Positions 52,571 to 63,455 of a stretch of 64,000 nucleotides of DNA are shown piece after piece. Under the pieces are notes generated by a model that saw only the letters and a list, made by a program, of their open reading frames with translations, was not told where the DNA came from and did not search any database. The translations under genes and the position numbers were made by a program. Position 1 is the first letter of the stretch. Each line of letters opens with the position of its first letter. The stretch covers positions 2,409,143 through 2,473,142 of the forward strand of contig NC_060968.1 of assembly GCF_910589235.1 (NCBI RefSeq). The letters are read 5' to 3'. Source of the stretch: Vespa crabro (Eukaryota > Arthropoda > Insecta > Hymenoptera > Vespidae).

Positions 52571-53264
52571 ATTTTTCTTTTTTTTTATTTTTTACATTGT
52601 TCACCCGTCTTTTTCACTCATATAAAAGTTTCGTCGAATTCGATCGTAAGTATAACGAAAAAAAGAACAAAAATAAGGAAAAAAGAAAAGAAAAGAAAAA
52701 AAACGAAAAGTAAATTATACGTCCGTAAAAATCCATTCTATTCATTCAATTTCCTCCTATTCATCCTTGGACATTATTAAATGTTTCATCATCATCATCA
52801 TTATCATCATGCTTCTATTAATTGGTATGACTCATTGTAAAATTGTTTCTATTGAAAAAAAAAAAAAAAAAAAATAAAGAAAAAAGAAAAAAGGATCATA
52901 AAATTGAATCGAAATCAAAATAGGAAATTATAATTGAAATTTAAATCAAAATAAAAATTTAAAATCGAAATCAAAATCAAAATCAAAATCGAAATTGAAT
53001 ATAAATATAATGTTAAAAAGCTAATATATCCACGAGACAAATCCATGATATATGATAAGATAAGAGAGGATAAATGAGGATGTTTTCGTCGAATAAGGAA
53101 AAAAAGGATACTTCCTTCAAGAGTCCTTTTCTATCTTGCAAGTTAGTCACGTATAGAGTGTTGGATAGGAAAAAGGGGCGAGAAAAGTTAAGGGAACGTT
53201 TGATGCTAGCATGAAAGAGACAGAGACAGAGATGGAGACAGAGAGAGTATGTGTGAGAGAGAGA

Positions 53265-53302
<38 letters not shown>

Positions 53303-54240
53303 CAGAAAAATAAGAAAAGAGGATTTTTCTCGATAGAATCTCAAAGCTTTATGTCTAACGTAAACCACTGTAGTCTTCTTCTAGACGGAAGAATCGTCCT
53401 GTATCGTACGTGACGTCATTAATACGTACAACATGTGTTCCAACTTTTTAAAGTGGATCCTACCGAATCTTTTTATCTACCAAGAAATTGAATTTTCCAT
53501 TTCGACGATTCACGTATGTATGTACATATGCAAATTCGTAAAAAGAAAAAAGAAAAAAGAAAAAAAAAGAAACCGTATCGTTTAACGAAAAAAAAAAAAA
53601 AAGAAAGAAAGAAGAGAATAATTAATATAAAAAAGAAAAGAATAACGATAATAATAAAAGAAAGGAAATAAAAAAAAGAAAGGGATGCGAATTCATTTTT
53701 ACTTTTCAGGCGAGCATTTCTTTTCCCTGTCCTTTTTTTCCTTTTTCTTTTTTTCTTTTCTCATAAAATTTTCATCTTTGACAAAACAAAATATCCCATA
53801 GGATTTTTCTTGATCGTTCGGTACTGGTATCGAGCGTCTACTAAAAAAAAAAAAAAAAGAAAAAAAAAAAGAAAAAAGAAAAAAAGAAAAAAAAGAACGA
53901 TATATCAACGATCGAAATCTATGATCTCGAAATTCTGATCCGAAGATATATTTTTCTTCGATCTTTCGATCTCAATTACGATCGTATAAAACGGCGTAAA
54001 ATTGGGATATATATATGACATGAAAAAAGAAAAAAGGAAATATAACTATAGTAAAAACTAATAAAATAAAAGAAAATGAAATTAAAATTAAATGAAATCA
54101 AATATGAAATAATACGTATGATTTAATCCCTCGTTCGTCGTTAATCCCCCCCAAACCCGTTTCCCCCTTTTCGTTTAATTTTCATAATCAACTTCCGCCT
54201 CCCCTTTTCACCGAACCATCATTCATCCATATAAGTTGTA
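47713..54240. other. Intron section: AT-rich, no gene
   Basis: 47713-48470 is relatively unique AT-rich sequence. Then (AT)n with a duplicated internal pattern at 48606-48722, poly-A/T mixtures, (GA)n at 49141-49190, 49467-49507 and 51119-51152, (TC)n at 51539-51602, (AT)n at 51768-51802, a 30-base A run ending at a palindrome (51910-51930), a six-base (AAATCA)n region at 52905-53000 and (GA)n at 53255-53300. No coding exon was recognised. Confidence 0.55.
48606..48722. repeat. (AT)n tract with a higher-order duplicated block
   Basis: Within the AT run, a block reading GTATATGTATAT, a pure AT stretch and then TGTATAT occurs twice about 58 bp apart, so slippage and segmental duplication both contributed. 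Confidence 0.75.
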
Positions 54241-54500
54241 TCTATTGGCTTTATCACGAACCAATGGAACACGTTTGATCCATCGATCAAGATGAAAATT
54301 AACAGTGCATGCATGAACCAGAAATACCTAACGCTCGTGCGGCACCAAGCTCTATAAACCGGGGCCGCTTTACGCTTCGCGGCCCAGAATTAATGCAGGT
54401 GAAGGCAAACGCAGCAGGCAAATGCGGTCGGCACGGCCGGCACGGCCGGCACGGCCCGCACGGCCCGTTTCACGGCGCAATTCTCCCGTAAATTACATGG
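54241..54500. other. GC-rich island with 9-bp tandem repeat and hairpin
   Basis: Strikingly GC-rich against its surroundings. Contains TATAAA at 54353-54358, a 7-bp stem GGGCCGC/GCGGCCC at 54362-54368 and 54379-54385, and four copies of a 9-bp unit GCCGGCACG (about 54427-54468). A 60-codon frame at 54309-54491 reads through it with a (Gly-Arg-His)n segment. Whether it is translated is unknown; a promoter or CpG-type regulatory element is an alternative. Confidence 0.45.
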
Positions 54501-55754
54501 ATACAGGGCGTATACCTATACGTATACGCGAACTCGATTATAATTACGTTGATAATATCGTCAACGTGTAATTTATAGACTGATTTTAGATCTCTTTTAA
54601 ATTTTCATTTTTGAGATGGAGAAAGAAAGATGGAGGAGAAGGAGGAGGAGGAGGAACGAGGAAGGGAGTAGAGATTAGGAAAGAAAAAGAAAAACCGGGA
54701 CGTTTGGGTGTGAAGTTTAAGAAGCGATGAGATTAGTTCGAAGGATTGAATATACACGGGTACGATTTATAATAAATGATTAATAATTAATTCAATCGAT
54801 TCGATTAATTAAATCGAATTAATTCTTCTTCGCCTTCTATTCGTCTTTCTATTTAACTTCTTCGATATTGGTTTTTCGCATTTCATTCTTTTTACATTTT
54901 ATTATCAATAATGATAAATTGCGTATACGTCAGAAAATAATAATTATGTTATGTCTTTTATAACACTATGTAGTTTACCTTTCTACCTTGACGGTCGTAA
55001 CGTACCCTTCACTTCGTACAATACTTTCGAAGGCCGCACCCGACCGACCGCACGTTTTCGATCAACTCTTGTCTCTGTCTATCTAACAGAGGGAGGGAGG
55101 GCCCAGGGAGGAGGGGAGCAGATGAAGAGAAAGGGGAGGATAGGGGAGGGGGGAGTGTGAGGTCAAAGATCGTGCCGTTAACTGCTCGTATAAGTTTCTT
55201 AGTTAATACTTTTCTTGGTTAATAGGGGCAAAAGAAAAAAAAAAAAAAAAAGAAAATAAAAGGAAAAAAACTGAAAAAAACGAGAAAAAACGATCAAATT
55301 AAAGGCTTCGATTATACAACCGTACACTAATTTATCCTCGTCTTATAGATCGTATAGAAAAACAAAAAAAAAAAAAGAACAAAGAAATAGTAAAAAACAA
55401 AAACAATGAATCTACGTAATTAATCTTAGAGATAAGAAAATGTATATAAATCAAAAGATGACATTTGTCATTAATCGTTTGACTTTGTATACATTTCGAT
55501 TGAATTTAAAGAAAAAAAAAAAACAATCGATCAATTTGTTTTATCAATTTAATCCTAATTGCTATGTTTTATTTTCGATAAAGCAACGATAGAAACATTT
55601 GAAAGTATATGTACCTTTACTAGAGCTTTAACGACGTACAGTTGATATTAATTGATTTTTTTGTTTTGTTGTTCTCTTGTACCCTCAATCCCCATCCCTT
55701 ATATCATCCCCATTTTATATCAGTTAAATTACATTTTTATGACTTTTGTTTCAG
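54501..55754. other. End of the giant intron, with a G-rich tract
   Basis: AT-rich sequence up to the receptor exon acceptor at 55754. It includes a G-quadruplex-type tract at 55090-55153 (GGGAGGGAGGGCCCAGGG, then more GGGG runs) and several poly-A runs. No coding exon apart from the next receptor exon. Confidence 0.55.
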
Positions 55755-55854
55755 CTTGGATCCTGGGATGGTTCATGTGTAAAGCGGTTGCTTATATACA
55801 GGGTGTATCGGTTGCAGCTTCGGTTTACAGTCTCGTAGCAGTTTCACTCGACAG
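55755..55854 (+). CDS. SIFaR: SIFamide receptor, second coding exon (ECL1, TM3, DR of the DRY-type motif)
   Basis: The acceptor is TTTGTTTCAG. The first two bases complete Pro with the C left at 19537, so the join reads NIFV-PWILGWFMCKAV and then YIQGVSVAASVYSLVAVSLDR. This is the conserved ECL1 tryptophan (Trp after Pro), the disulfide Cys at the top of TM3, and TM3 ending in Asp-Arg. The donor GTACGT at 55855 splits the Arg codon. Receptors of this family continue with FIAIWWPLK and TM4-TM7; no such exon occurs between 55855 and 64000, so the remainder lies beyond the window. If this intron were retained, 17 more residues would precede a stop at 55904-55906. Confidence 0.93.
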
Positions 55855-56090
55855 GTACGTACATATGTATGTAAATACATATAATAATAAATTCGATTGG
55901 CCGTAATACCGATTGTATAATATGTTAATATATCTCGATGATCTCGATTGATACTCGAGATAGGATCAATGAGAAAACCTTTTTTCAATTATTCACGGAC
56001 TATCTTACGTTGACTCCTACGTATCCGTCGTATTAAGAAATTCTTTAGAAATTAGAAAACTTAGAAATAGTAAGATTTTAAAGTCGAACG

Positions 56091-56118
56091 AACGTGCGAT
56101 ATTTATATATCGCACGTT
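56091..56118. repeat. Perfect 12-bp inverted repeat with 4-nt loop
   Basis: AACGTGCGATAT, a TTAT loop, then ATATCGCACGTT, 237 bp downstream of the TM3 exon. A stable stem in DNA or RNA. Confidence 0.9.
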
Positions 56119-56784
56119 AATATCGTTATATAAAATTTGATCTTAATTTGCCGAACGATATTTAAAAGGATTTTTAATCACCTAAGAAATAATATATTTA
56201 ATATTCATTGATCAATGCGTATGGGGATGATCTATACGCCGACACGAATCACCGTGAAAATTCGTCAATCATTCGATAATCATTCACAGGATGATATTTA
56301 TTTAAATATTTCTAATATTTAAAATCGATCGTTCGATCGTATTTCAAAATATGATTTTCAAAATAATCCTTCAATTTCATCGAATATCTTAAAAATCGAA
56401 TGACAATATTATAAAAATATTAATCTCATCGTTTTAATTTTCATTATTAATTGTATCGAAACTCTACGAATATATAAAAACGAATTGATTAAAAAAGTAT
56501 TTATTTATATGTATGACAATTTAATTCTGTTCCAATTCGAACAGATCACGATATTTATCTATGTTAAGTTTATGTCGATTTATGTTAATGTGACATTATA
56601 TCTTAATGTGCCGTTTAATCTTGCGAAAGAAAAAATAAAAAGAAATAAAAAAGAAAAGAATAAAAAAAAAAAAAAAAGAAAAAAGAAGAAAATGAAGAGA
56701 AAAGAAAAAGAAGGAAAAAGAGAAAAACAAACAAAAAAATAAAGGAAGATAAGTAGAGTGAGTGAGTGAGTGAGAAAGAGAAAG

Positions 56785-56815
<31 letters not shown>

Positions 56816-57194
56816 AAATAAAAGATCTGTTTGCAACACGTTCGTAACGTCTACCCCCACGTTACGTTTATCTTGTCATTCGCTCGGTAATGCGATCGCG
56901 TAATGATTATACGTATATATTGGCATACTCGATATACATAGATCGATTATTTATTAATCTTTATTCTATTTATTTCTTTTTTTTTCTTTTTTTTTACACG
57001 CTCTAATTAATATTACAAATATTTCAATTGGGATTTTCATGTTATTACGAAGGAATCGCGTTATTATAAAAATATATCTCAATATTTCGATTGATACTAA
57101 TATCGATCAATTATACGATCAATACTAATATCGAGCATTGTTCTAAATATTAAGTATAAAAATGTTATAGTCATTTTTTTTAAGAAAAATTGAA

Positions 57195-57229
<35 letters not shown>

Positions 57230-58420
57230 ACTTTTTCTCTCTCTATCTATCTATCTATTTATCTTTTTCTCTCTTTCAAATGTACATATAACTCGTGGCC
57301 ATTATTTAACAATACGTAAATTTAATGTCCGAAGGTTAATTAGCATTATCAATGAGCGACGTTCGTTAATAAATTTGAAAAGAAAAATTGAAAAGAAAGA
57401 AGAAAAAAAATAGAAGAAGAATATAATGTACTATTGCGAGAGAAATCTTTACCTTCTGAAATTTATATATTAATTTGCGAATTATTTAACGACACGTGAA
57501 TTTTGATATATATATATATATATTTATGATTGTATATATTATTATATATATTATTTATATATAAGATTATATATAAAATATATATATATATATTTTATTT
57601 AGAGCAACGAGAAGATATTTAATTCGATTCATTCGTAATATAATCCATGTAGATTGAAAAGGATAACATTGGTTTTTCTTTTTGTTTTTTTTCTCGTTTT
57701 TTTTTTCTTCTTTTTTTTTTTTTTTTAAATAAATATTTTGTTAAATAATCCTGTATAAGCATTTCGAAATCGATTTTATTTCAGAGCAAATACAAAAGGT
57801 TAGTAGAAATCAGTATTCGTAAATAATAGAAAAAAAAAAAAAAAAGAAAGGAAAAAACAGTTATCTACGATATTCGTGAAATTGTTCGATGATAAAGAAT
57901 CAACGTTAACTCGGAATTGTCATATTGATCGATCGATCATATCGATCGGTTCGTACGTTTCATTTATTCTCTTTATCTACGATGGTACAAATGACCAAAC
58001 TCTCTTTAACTTTATCGTTTGCTTTCGACGATGCGATTCGATGATATTGATAAAAGCATGTATCTCGGTATCTATTTGGTCACGCCGAACAACGATCCTT
58101 CTTCTTCGAAATATTTCGAGAAGGATGACGCTACTTCGTTCGGCACTATCTCGAAATAGTTCGTAAAGAAAATTGAATCCCCTGTCCCCAATCCCCCATC
58201 CCTCATCCCCCATCCCCCATCCCTCATCCCTAAAGAGGAATCCTCGTTTTATTTTTTATTTTTGTTTTCCCCTTCAGAGATTCCGTTTTCAGCAAATATC
58301 ATAGCATTTGAAAAATATCACACCGTCGTATCGTTGATGTAATTCCATTAACTTCGAACGAATAAAAATCGAACTTTCTTTCTTCTGGATTATTTTGAAA
58401 GAAAAAAAAAATAAAAAAAA

Positions 58421-58452
<32 letters not shown>

Positions 58453-58720
58453 AACCAAATGAAAACATTATTATCCTTAATATCCGTTTATACTTACATA
58501 TCGATATCATCGGCGTAGTTATTAGATATCTTTGGTTTATGAAGAAAAAGAAAAAAGAAAAAAGAAAAAAGAAAAAAGAAAGAAACACAAGAAATAAATG
58601 AAAAAAATAAAGGAGAAATAAAAAAAAGTTTCCTAATGTTATAAATAGAAGTTAATAGAACGTAATTATCGCTAAGAGATTTTTAAAAGAATTTCTTGTA
58701 GATTGACATACGATATCTTT

Positions 58721-58744
58721 TATGGTTAACGCTTGTTAACCATA
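58721..58744. repeat. Perfect 10-bp inverted repeat with 4-nt loop
   Basis: TATGGTTAAC, a GCTT loop, then GTTAACCATA. Each arm contains a GTTAAC palindrome. Confidence 0.9.
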
Positions 58745-59037
58745 GGAAGCGTATCACCTCGTATTTCTAATATAATCATCTAACGTAGATATCATATGAC
58801 ACTTCCTAATTCTTATGCAACACGGAGAACATACAAAGTGCTTTAATCCGCATAGCGCGGTCATTATTACGCTAACTAACGCGTAACAATGAAGAAATCC
58901 GTAAGAATATTTTAAATAATTCACTTTACCATACTTTTACACAATACCATACTTTTTATTATTTACATTATATCATAGTTCTCGAACTTATCTGGAACGA
59001 GTTAATTAATAGTACCATAGAATGAGTTAATTAACGA

Positions 59038-59086
<49 letters not shown>

Positions 59087-59823
59087 TGTAATATATGTAC
59101 GATTACATATATGTAGATATATATATATATCGAACTTACATTATCATAAATTTCACGGAAAAATTATAAGCCACGCTCAATAGGGAACTATTGATCTGTT
59201 ATTAAAGTCTAGTTATTTTTTTTTGTTCCTTTTTCCCCCACCCCCTTTTCTTTTTTTTTTTAAATTATTCATTCAAATTCGTCTCAAACATTAATGCAAT
59301 ATATAGCGTCGTTATTAAACGATATTGATAGACGTAAAAGTGACATGAGAATTACTTATAGAACTATGGCATAGAAAAATAGTATTTGTATTTTCAATCT
59401 TCACGATAATAACTGCGAGAAAATTCAATAATGTTTTTTTTTCTTTTTTTTTCCTTTTTTTTTTTTCTATAAGAGAAAAGACGTCTTTTTCTTCTCTTTC
59501 ACTCCATCCCTCTTGCCAACTTCCTCCCCTTTACTTCCCTCAGTGTTATCGTTTCTTCCGTAGGTGAACTTGAAAGGAATCGTTCGGTCGGAGGAAGAAA
59601 AGAATCGGTATATGTCGAAAGACGAAAAGTGAGTCTCGTATTTCTATTGAGAAGAAAGAGAGAGAGAGAGAGAGAGAGAGAAAAGAAAAAAAAATTTTCT
59701 TTTTTTTTTTTTCGGAAGAAGTAGTAGTGTTGGCGGTAAAAGAATACGTTTTCGTAAGAAATAAGAAGAAGACCGCAAACGAGAATAGAACTTGATTTAT
59801 TTTATTTTTCAAAAATAAGACAA

Positions 59824-59862
<39 letters not shown>

Positions 59863-60320
59863 GACAGAGAGAGAATGAAAAAATTTAGTTTTCAATAGAT
59901 ATCCAAACCAGACATTCAACGAGTGAAAACAATTTTGTGATGATTATAATGGTCCTCCATTGTTTTCTTTAAGATTTTTTTTCAAGAATACTTTTCGCTC
60001 GTTTTATTTATTTTTTATTTTCTTTGTCTTTTTCCCCTCTATTGTGTGTACTTTTCCCTCAAAAAAAAAAAAAAAAAAAAAAATTCCAATCGAAACTATT
60101 GTAAAACACAGAGAAGATGAGGAAAAAAAAAGAAAAAAGAGGGAAAGGAAGTAGAAAAGAAAAGAAAAAAAAAAAAAAAGAAAGAAAGAAAAAAAGGTTC
60201 GGTTTACACGTTCAAGAACTGGCTTTGGAAGAAAATTACGAATATTACATGGATGTTTGCATTGTAACATAGAACAAGTAAGCGCGTCGGTGTGCATTTA
60301 CACATATACAAACTGTCTTA

Positions 60321-60620
60321 ACCCAATTCTTGCGATTGGCGCGAAGGGTTGAAACCGTCAGGATTGGCGATCCGCGAATGACGTATCGTACCACAATCAT
60401 CTACGATTGGTCAAGACATAAACTTCTCCCCCCCCATTACACTTTGCGATCGGCTGACTCAACCGAACGTATTCTAACATCATGCTGTCCCAATGGACCA
60501 CGTGAGCAAATTTATTACCATTTTTAAAATTCGACATTGGTATAAAAGGGAGACCGAGCACTATCCGAGCATAAGCTTAGTTTCTTCTACGAAGCAAACA
60601 ACCAACCCAATCAACCAACC
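60321..60620 (+). promoter_or_regulatory. Promoter and 5' UTR of the apidermin-like gene
   Basis: TATAAAAG at 60541-60548 places a transcription start near 60570-60580 and gives a 5' UTR of about 45 bases with CAACCAACC repeats before the ATG at 60621. Upstream lie several ATTGG/CCAAT cores (60335, 60363, 60407, and CCAAT at 60489-60493) and a perfect E-box CACGTG at 60499-60504. The region is less AT-rich than its surroundings. The start site is inferred from TATA spacing. Confidence 0.7.
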
Positions 60621-62077
60621 ATGTTCAAGCTGGTAAGAAACAAAACGATATAATATATATTTTTATTTATATACACTTAAATACACATTTATAACACTAA
60701 TCATTTATATTTCACGTTAATATTTCAATTCATTTTTCTTTAAACATAAGCATAAAACATCAGAGTTTTACTATGAAATTCGATCGATTTAATCGATCAT
60801 TTTTTACTTATCTCGTGACTTAGTTATCACGATAAAATTAACAATGTCTTCTTTATCATTAATTCGATATCTTCAATCATTAACTATCCAACTATCGTAA
60901 CTTATCGAACTATCGTTAGGAACATCCTAATATATCTTCGAGCTTTAATATATCGTTTTCTTATTTTTCATGTTCATATCAGTAACGTTAGGATGAAAAC
61001 GAGTCAGTACATTGAAAGTATATAAAATAGAGTCTCTCTCTCTCCCTCTCTCTCTCTCTCTTTCTCTCTCTGTCTTTCTTTCTCTCTTTTTCTTTCTTTC
61101 CCTTGGGTTCTTTCGACTTGGATCGCGACGACCTTTTACTCCCGCATATCTAAACATACATATAAATACAGTTTCATAGACGCGCCCTTACGTTCACTCG
61201 AATGGCTTCGAGTCTCGGGTCACAAAAATCGGAGCGAGCGAAATCACTGGAGCATGCACATTGTTAGCCAACACTGTGCAGCAGCAGGCCTCCTGTGAGT
61301 CGTGCTCCGTGTGCGTCGACTCGGAATGCAGCTAGTATTGCACCTATTTTCTTTTTTTCTCTTTTTTTCTTTTCTTTCTTCTTTTTCCCTTACCTTCTAT
61401 TCGAGATTATATGTGCACGCAAAAGCACACATATACACATAAACACAGACGTATACAAAAACAAGCGCACGCATACGCAAACACCCACATAGACGCGTGC
61501 GTGCGTGCGAGAGCACATACATACTTACGCATTTTTAATAATTCTTTTGCCATTTTACACCAACATTAATCTCGATAAAAGCACGAGTTCTTATATAATC
61601 GATCGAAGGTTCAAGAAATTGAGACAGGTTGAGATTTCGAACCAGTTTTCGATCGAAATTCAAACTCGTTAATTCACTTTAAAACAACCCACGCATCGGT
61701 AATAATGATAGCTCGTTAACTGTACTATGTATATATATATATACATGTTCGGCATAAATCATTATTTTTTTTTCAAAAGAAAGTTTCGATCAATGTTGAC
61801 TCATATCGCGGTTGACCATTTAAATTAGGCTGTCTTCGCTGCCATTTTGGCCGTCGCTGTTGCCGCTCCCGGAGGTCTTACTGGCATCGCCATCAGCCCT
61901 GGAACTGGCCCAATCCACGCTCCCCAAGTGGTCGCTGCTGCAGTTCCCGTAGCTGCCGCTCATGTCGTTGCCCAACCCGTGGCCCCGGCTGTCCACCAGA
62001 CCCCCATCGTCACCAGGACCGTCCTTAACCATGCCGCTTATGCCGCACCTCTTCTCGCTGCTCCTCTTCATGGTTAG
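60621..62077 (+). CDS. Apidermin-like / low-complexity cuticular protein, two exons
   Basis: Exon 60621-60632 (ATG TTC AAG CTG, donor GTAAGA) joins exon 61829-62077 (acceptor AAATTAG) in phase 0, giving 86 residues. The protein starts with a signal peptide (MFKLAVFAAILAVAVAAPGG, cleavage probably after Ala-Ala) followed by a mature chain of about 70 residues dominated by Ala, Val and Pro: APQVVAAAVPVAAAHVVAQP, then VHQTPIVTRTVLNHAAYAAP and LLAAPLHG. A tiny first exon holding only the first four residues of the signal peptide is typical of insect cuticular-protein genes. The composition and size resemble hymenopteran apidermins and other Ala-rich cuticle proteins: secreted structural components of the exoskeleton. 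No chitin-binding Rebers-Riddiford motif is present. Expression in epidermis is expected from the family. GC-rich codon choice contrasts sharply with the AT-rich surroundings. Confidence 0.85.
60633..61828 (+). other. Intron of the apidermin-like gene
   Basis: A 1.2-kb intron, GTAAGA to TTAG, with (TC)n near 61032-61092 and a less AT-rich patch at 61180-61330. The patch contains a CCTCCT-GTGAGT sequence that looks like a splice donor, but no matching coding frame was found. Confidence 0.7.
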
Positions 62078-62701
62078 ACAATAGCGTCGACGATAAATCT
62101 CCAACCTACCACCACCACCAAAACAACCAACCAACCAACCAACCAACCAACCAATCAACCAATCAACCTTACCAACCAACCAACAGTCATGACGAGATAA
62201 GAACAACCCCCGAGACAATACAACATCCCTCATATCATCTAAAGCCTCGTTGATTGCATTCTCGCGTGACGATGAATAGACCATAGGCTCGGAGAAACGA
62301 CAAAACACACAAAAAAAAAAAAAAAAAAAAGGACGGACTTTACACCATCCCTTGAACCCCACTTCCCCCCCGCACCCACACCCCCCCCGTCAAGTCACCA
62401 ACGCACAGCAACCAAACACAATCAGTACATTCCCCAGTTCATCCGCCGGAAAATTGATTATGGAAAAACGATTAATTGGCGAATGAAATTACGTGGAAGA
62501 GGACTTCGAATCGGCAAATCTGGCAATTATTAGGCGAATACCAACATTGAGACGGCCAACTTGGAAATTTGATTATTTCTTAATTCTTGGAGATTCGCCA
62601 TCGTTGAAATTCGAATATTTGTCTAATCATCCTCCCACCTTTCCTCACCCTTATACCCCTCATCTTGATCCCTACCAACTTTCATATGGAATTTTAATAA
62701 A
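62078..62701 (+). other. 3' UTR of the apidermin-like gene with (CCAA)n repeat and candidate poly(A) signal
   Basis: After the TAG at 62075-62077 comes a (CCAA)n/(CAAC)n stretch at 62118-62185, a 20-base A run near 62310, C-rich runs at 62364-62390 and AATAAA at 62696-62701. The exact end is inferred. Confidence 0.45.
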
Positions 62702-63394
62702 ATTTTAATTATAAAAAAACAAAAAAAAAAGACATGTCGCTCTTTTTACCCTCTCATCTCGATCCATCGTGATCCAGTAACTCTATTATTAGATTCTACG
62801 ATCGATACAATCTACGATCATATCCTCGATCGTATCTCGTCTGGCGATCATTATCAAGACATACTAGTCGATTTCTCACACTTGCTTTCTCATAGAACGA
62901 TCTAAGGGATTTACTATCTGGAAGCATTACGTATAACTATGTTCCAGGTTGTTTCGTCGATAAACGAGCAGATTAAACTCCGATTAATCTTATTTAAACT
63001 CTCTCTGGTCTACCACTACCATTATCAGAATTTGATAAGACTAACATCGAATTATGTCTTAAAGGTAGATCTTCTTATATTAGGAAAAAAAAAAAAACAT
63101 ACTATTGGAAAAAGAACCCTTCGTAAAACCCTTTGAATTCTCCTTTTTAAACGATTCAACTTATTTTCCTTCAGTCCTTGTAAAACTGCAACTTAGAAAA
63201 AATATATCCTTGTTTTCGTTCATTCGATCGACCGAATAAATTTCTCTCTTTCTCTCTCTCTCTCTCTCTTCAATTTTGCTATCGTCTTTTAATACGCTTG
63301 AAAGCTAAGTATTTACTAAGTGTTAGGATCTATGGTAATCATAAATTTCATACGATTTTCTAAAATAAATTCCCATAAACATAATGAGAAGGTG

Positions 63395-63455
<61 letters not shown>

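Larger units (their letters stand above)
19538..55754 (+). other. 36.2-kb intron of the SIFamide receptor gene
   Basis: Bounded by GTGAGT at 19538 and TTTCAG at 55754, with a phase that joins the two receptor exons exactly. No protein-coding gene was recognised inside it; all longer open frames coincide with simple repeats. It contains transposon remnants, the 27.7-kb minisatellite, palindromes and several GC-richer islands listed separately. Confidence 0.85.
55855..60320 (+). other. Second SIFaR intron (5' part), no gene before the nested cuticle gene
   Basis: Starts with the GTACGT donor. Contains three perfect or near-perfect hairpins (56091-56118, 58095-58126, 58721-58744), a (CCCCATC)-like C-rich run at 58178-58230, (GA)n at 56783-56816, 59658-59682 and 59825-59875, (TC)n at 57198-57227, (AT)n at 59041-59080, and poly-A/T. 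I searched this part for a TM4-TM7 exon of the receptor and found none. Confidence 0.6.

Noticed and set aside
61180..61330. Alternative exon of the cuticle gene in its intron
   Set aside because: The patch is less AT-rich and contains a donor-like GTGAGT, but the only frames stop within about 20 codons and do not join the flanking exons.
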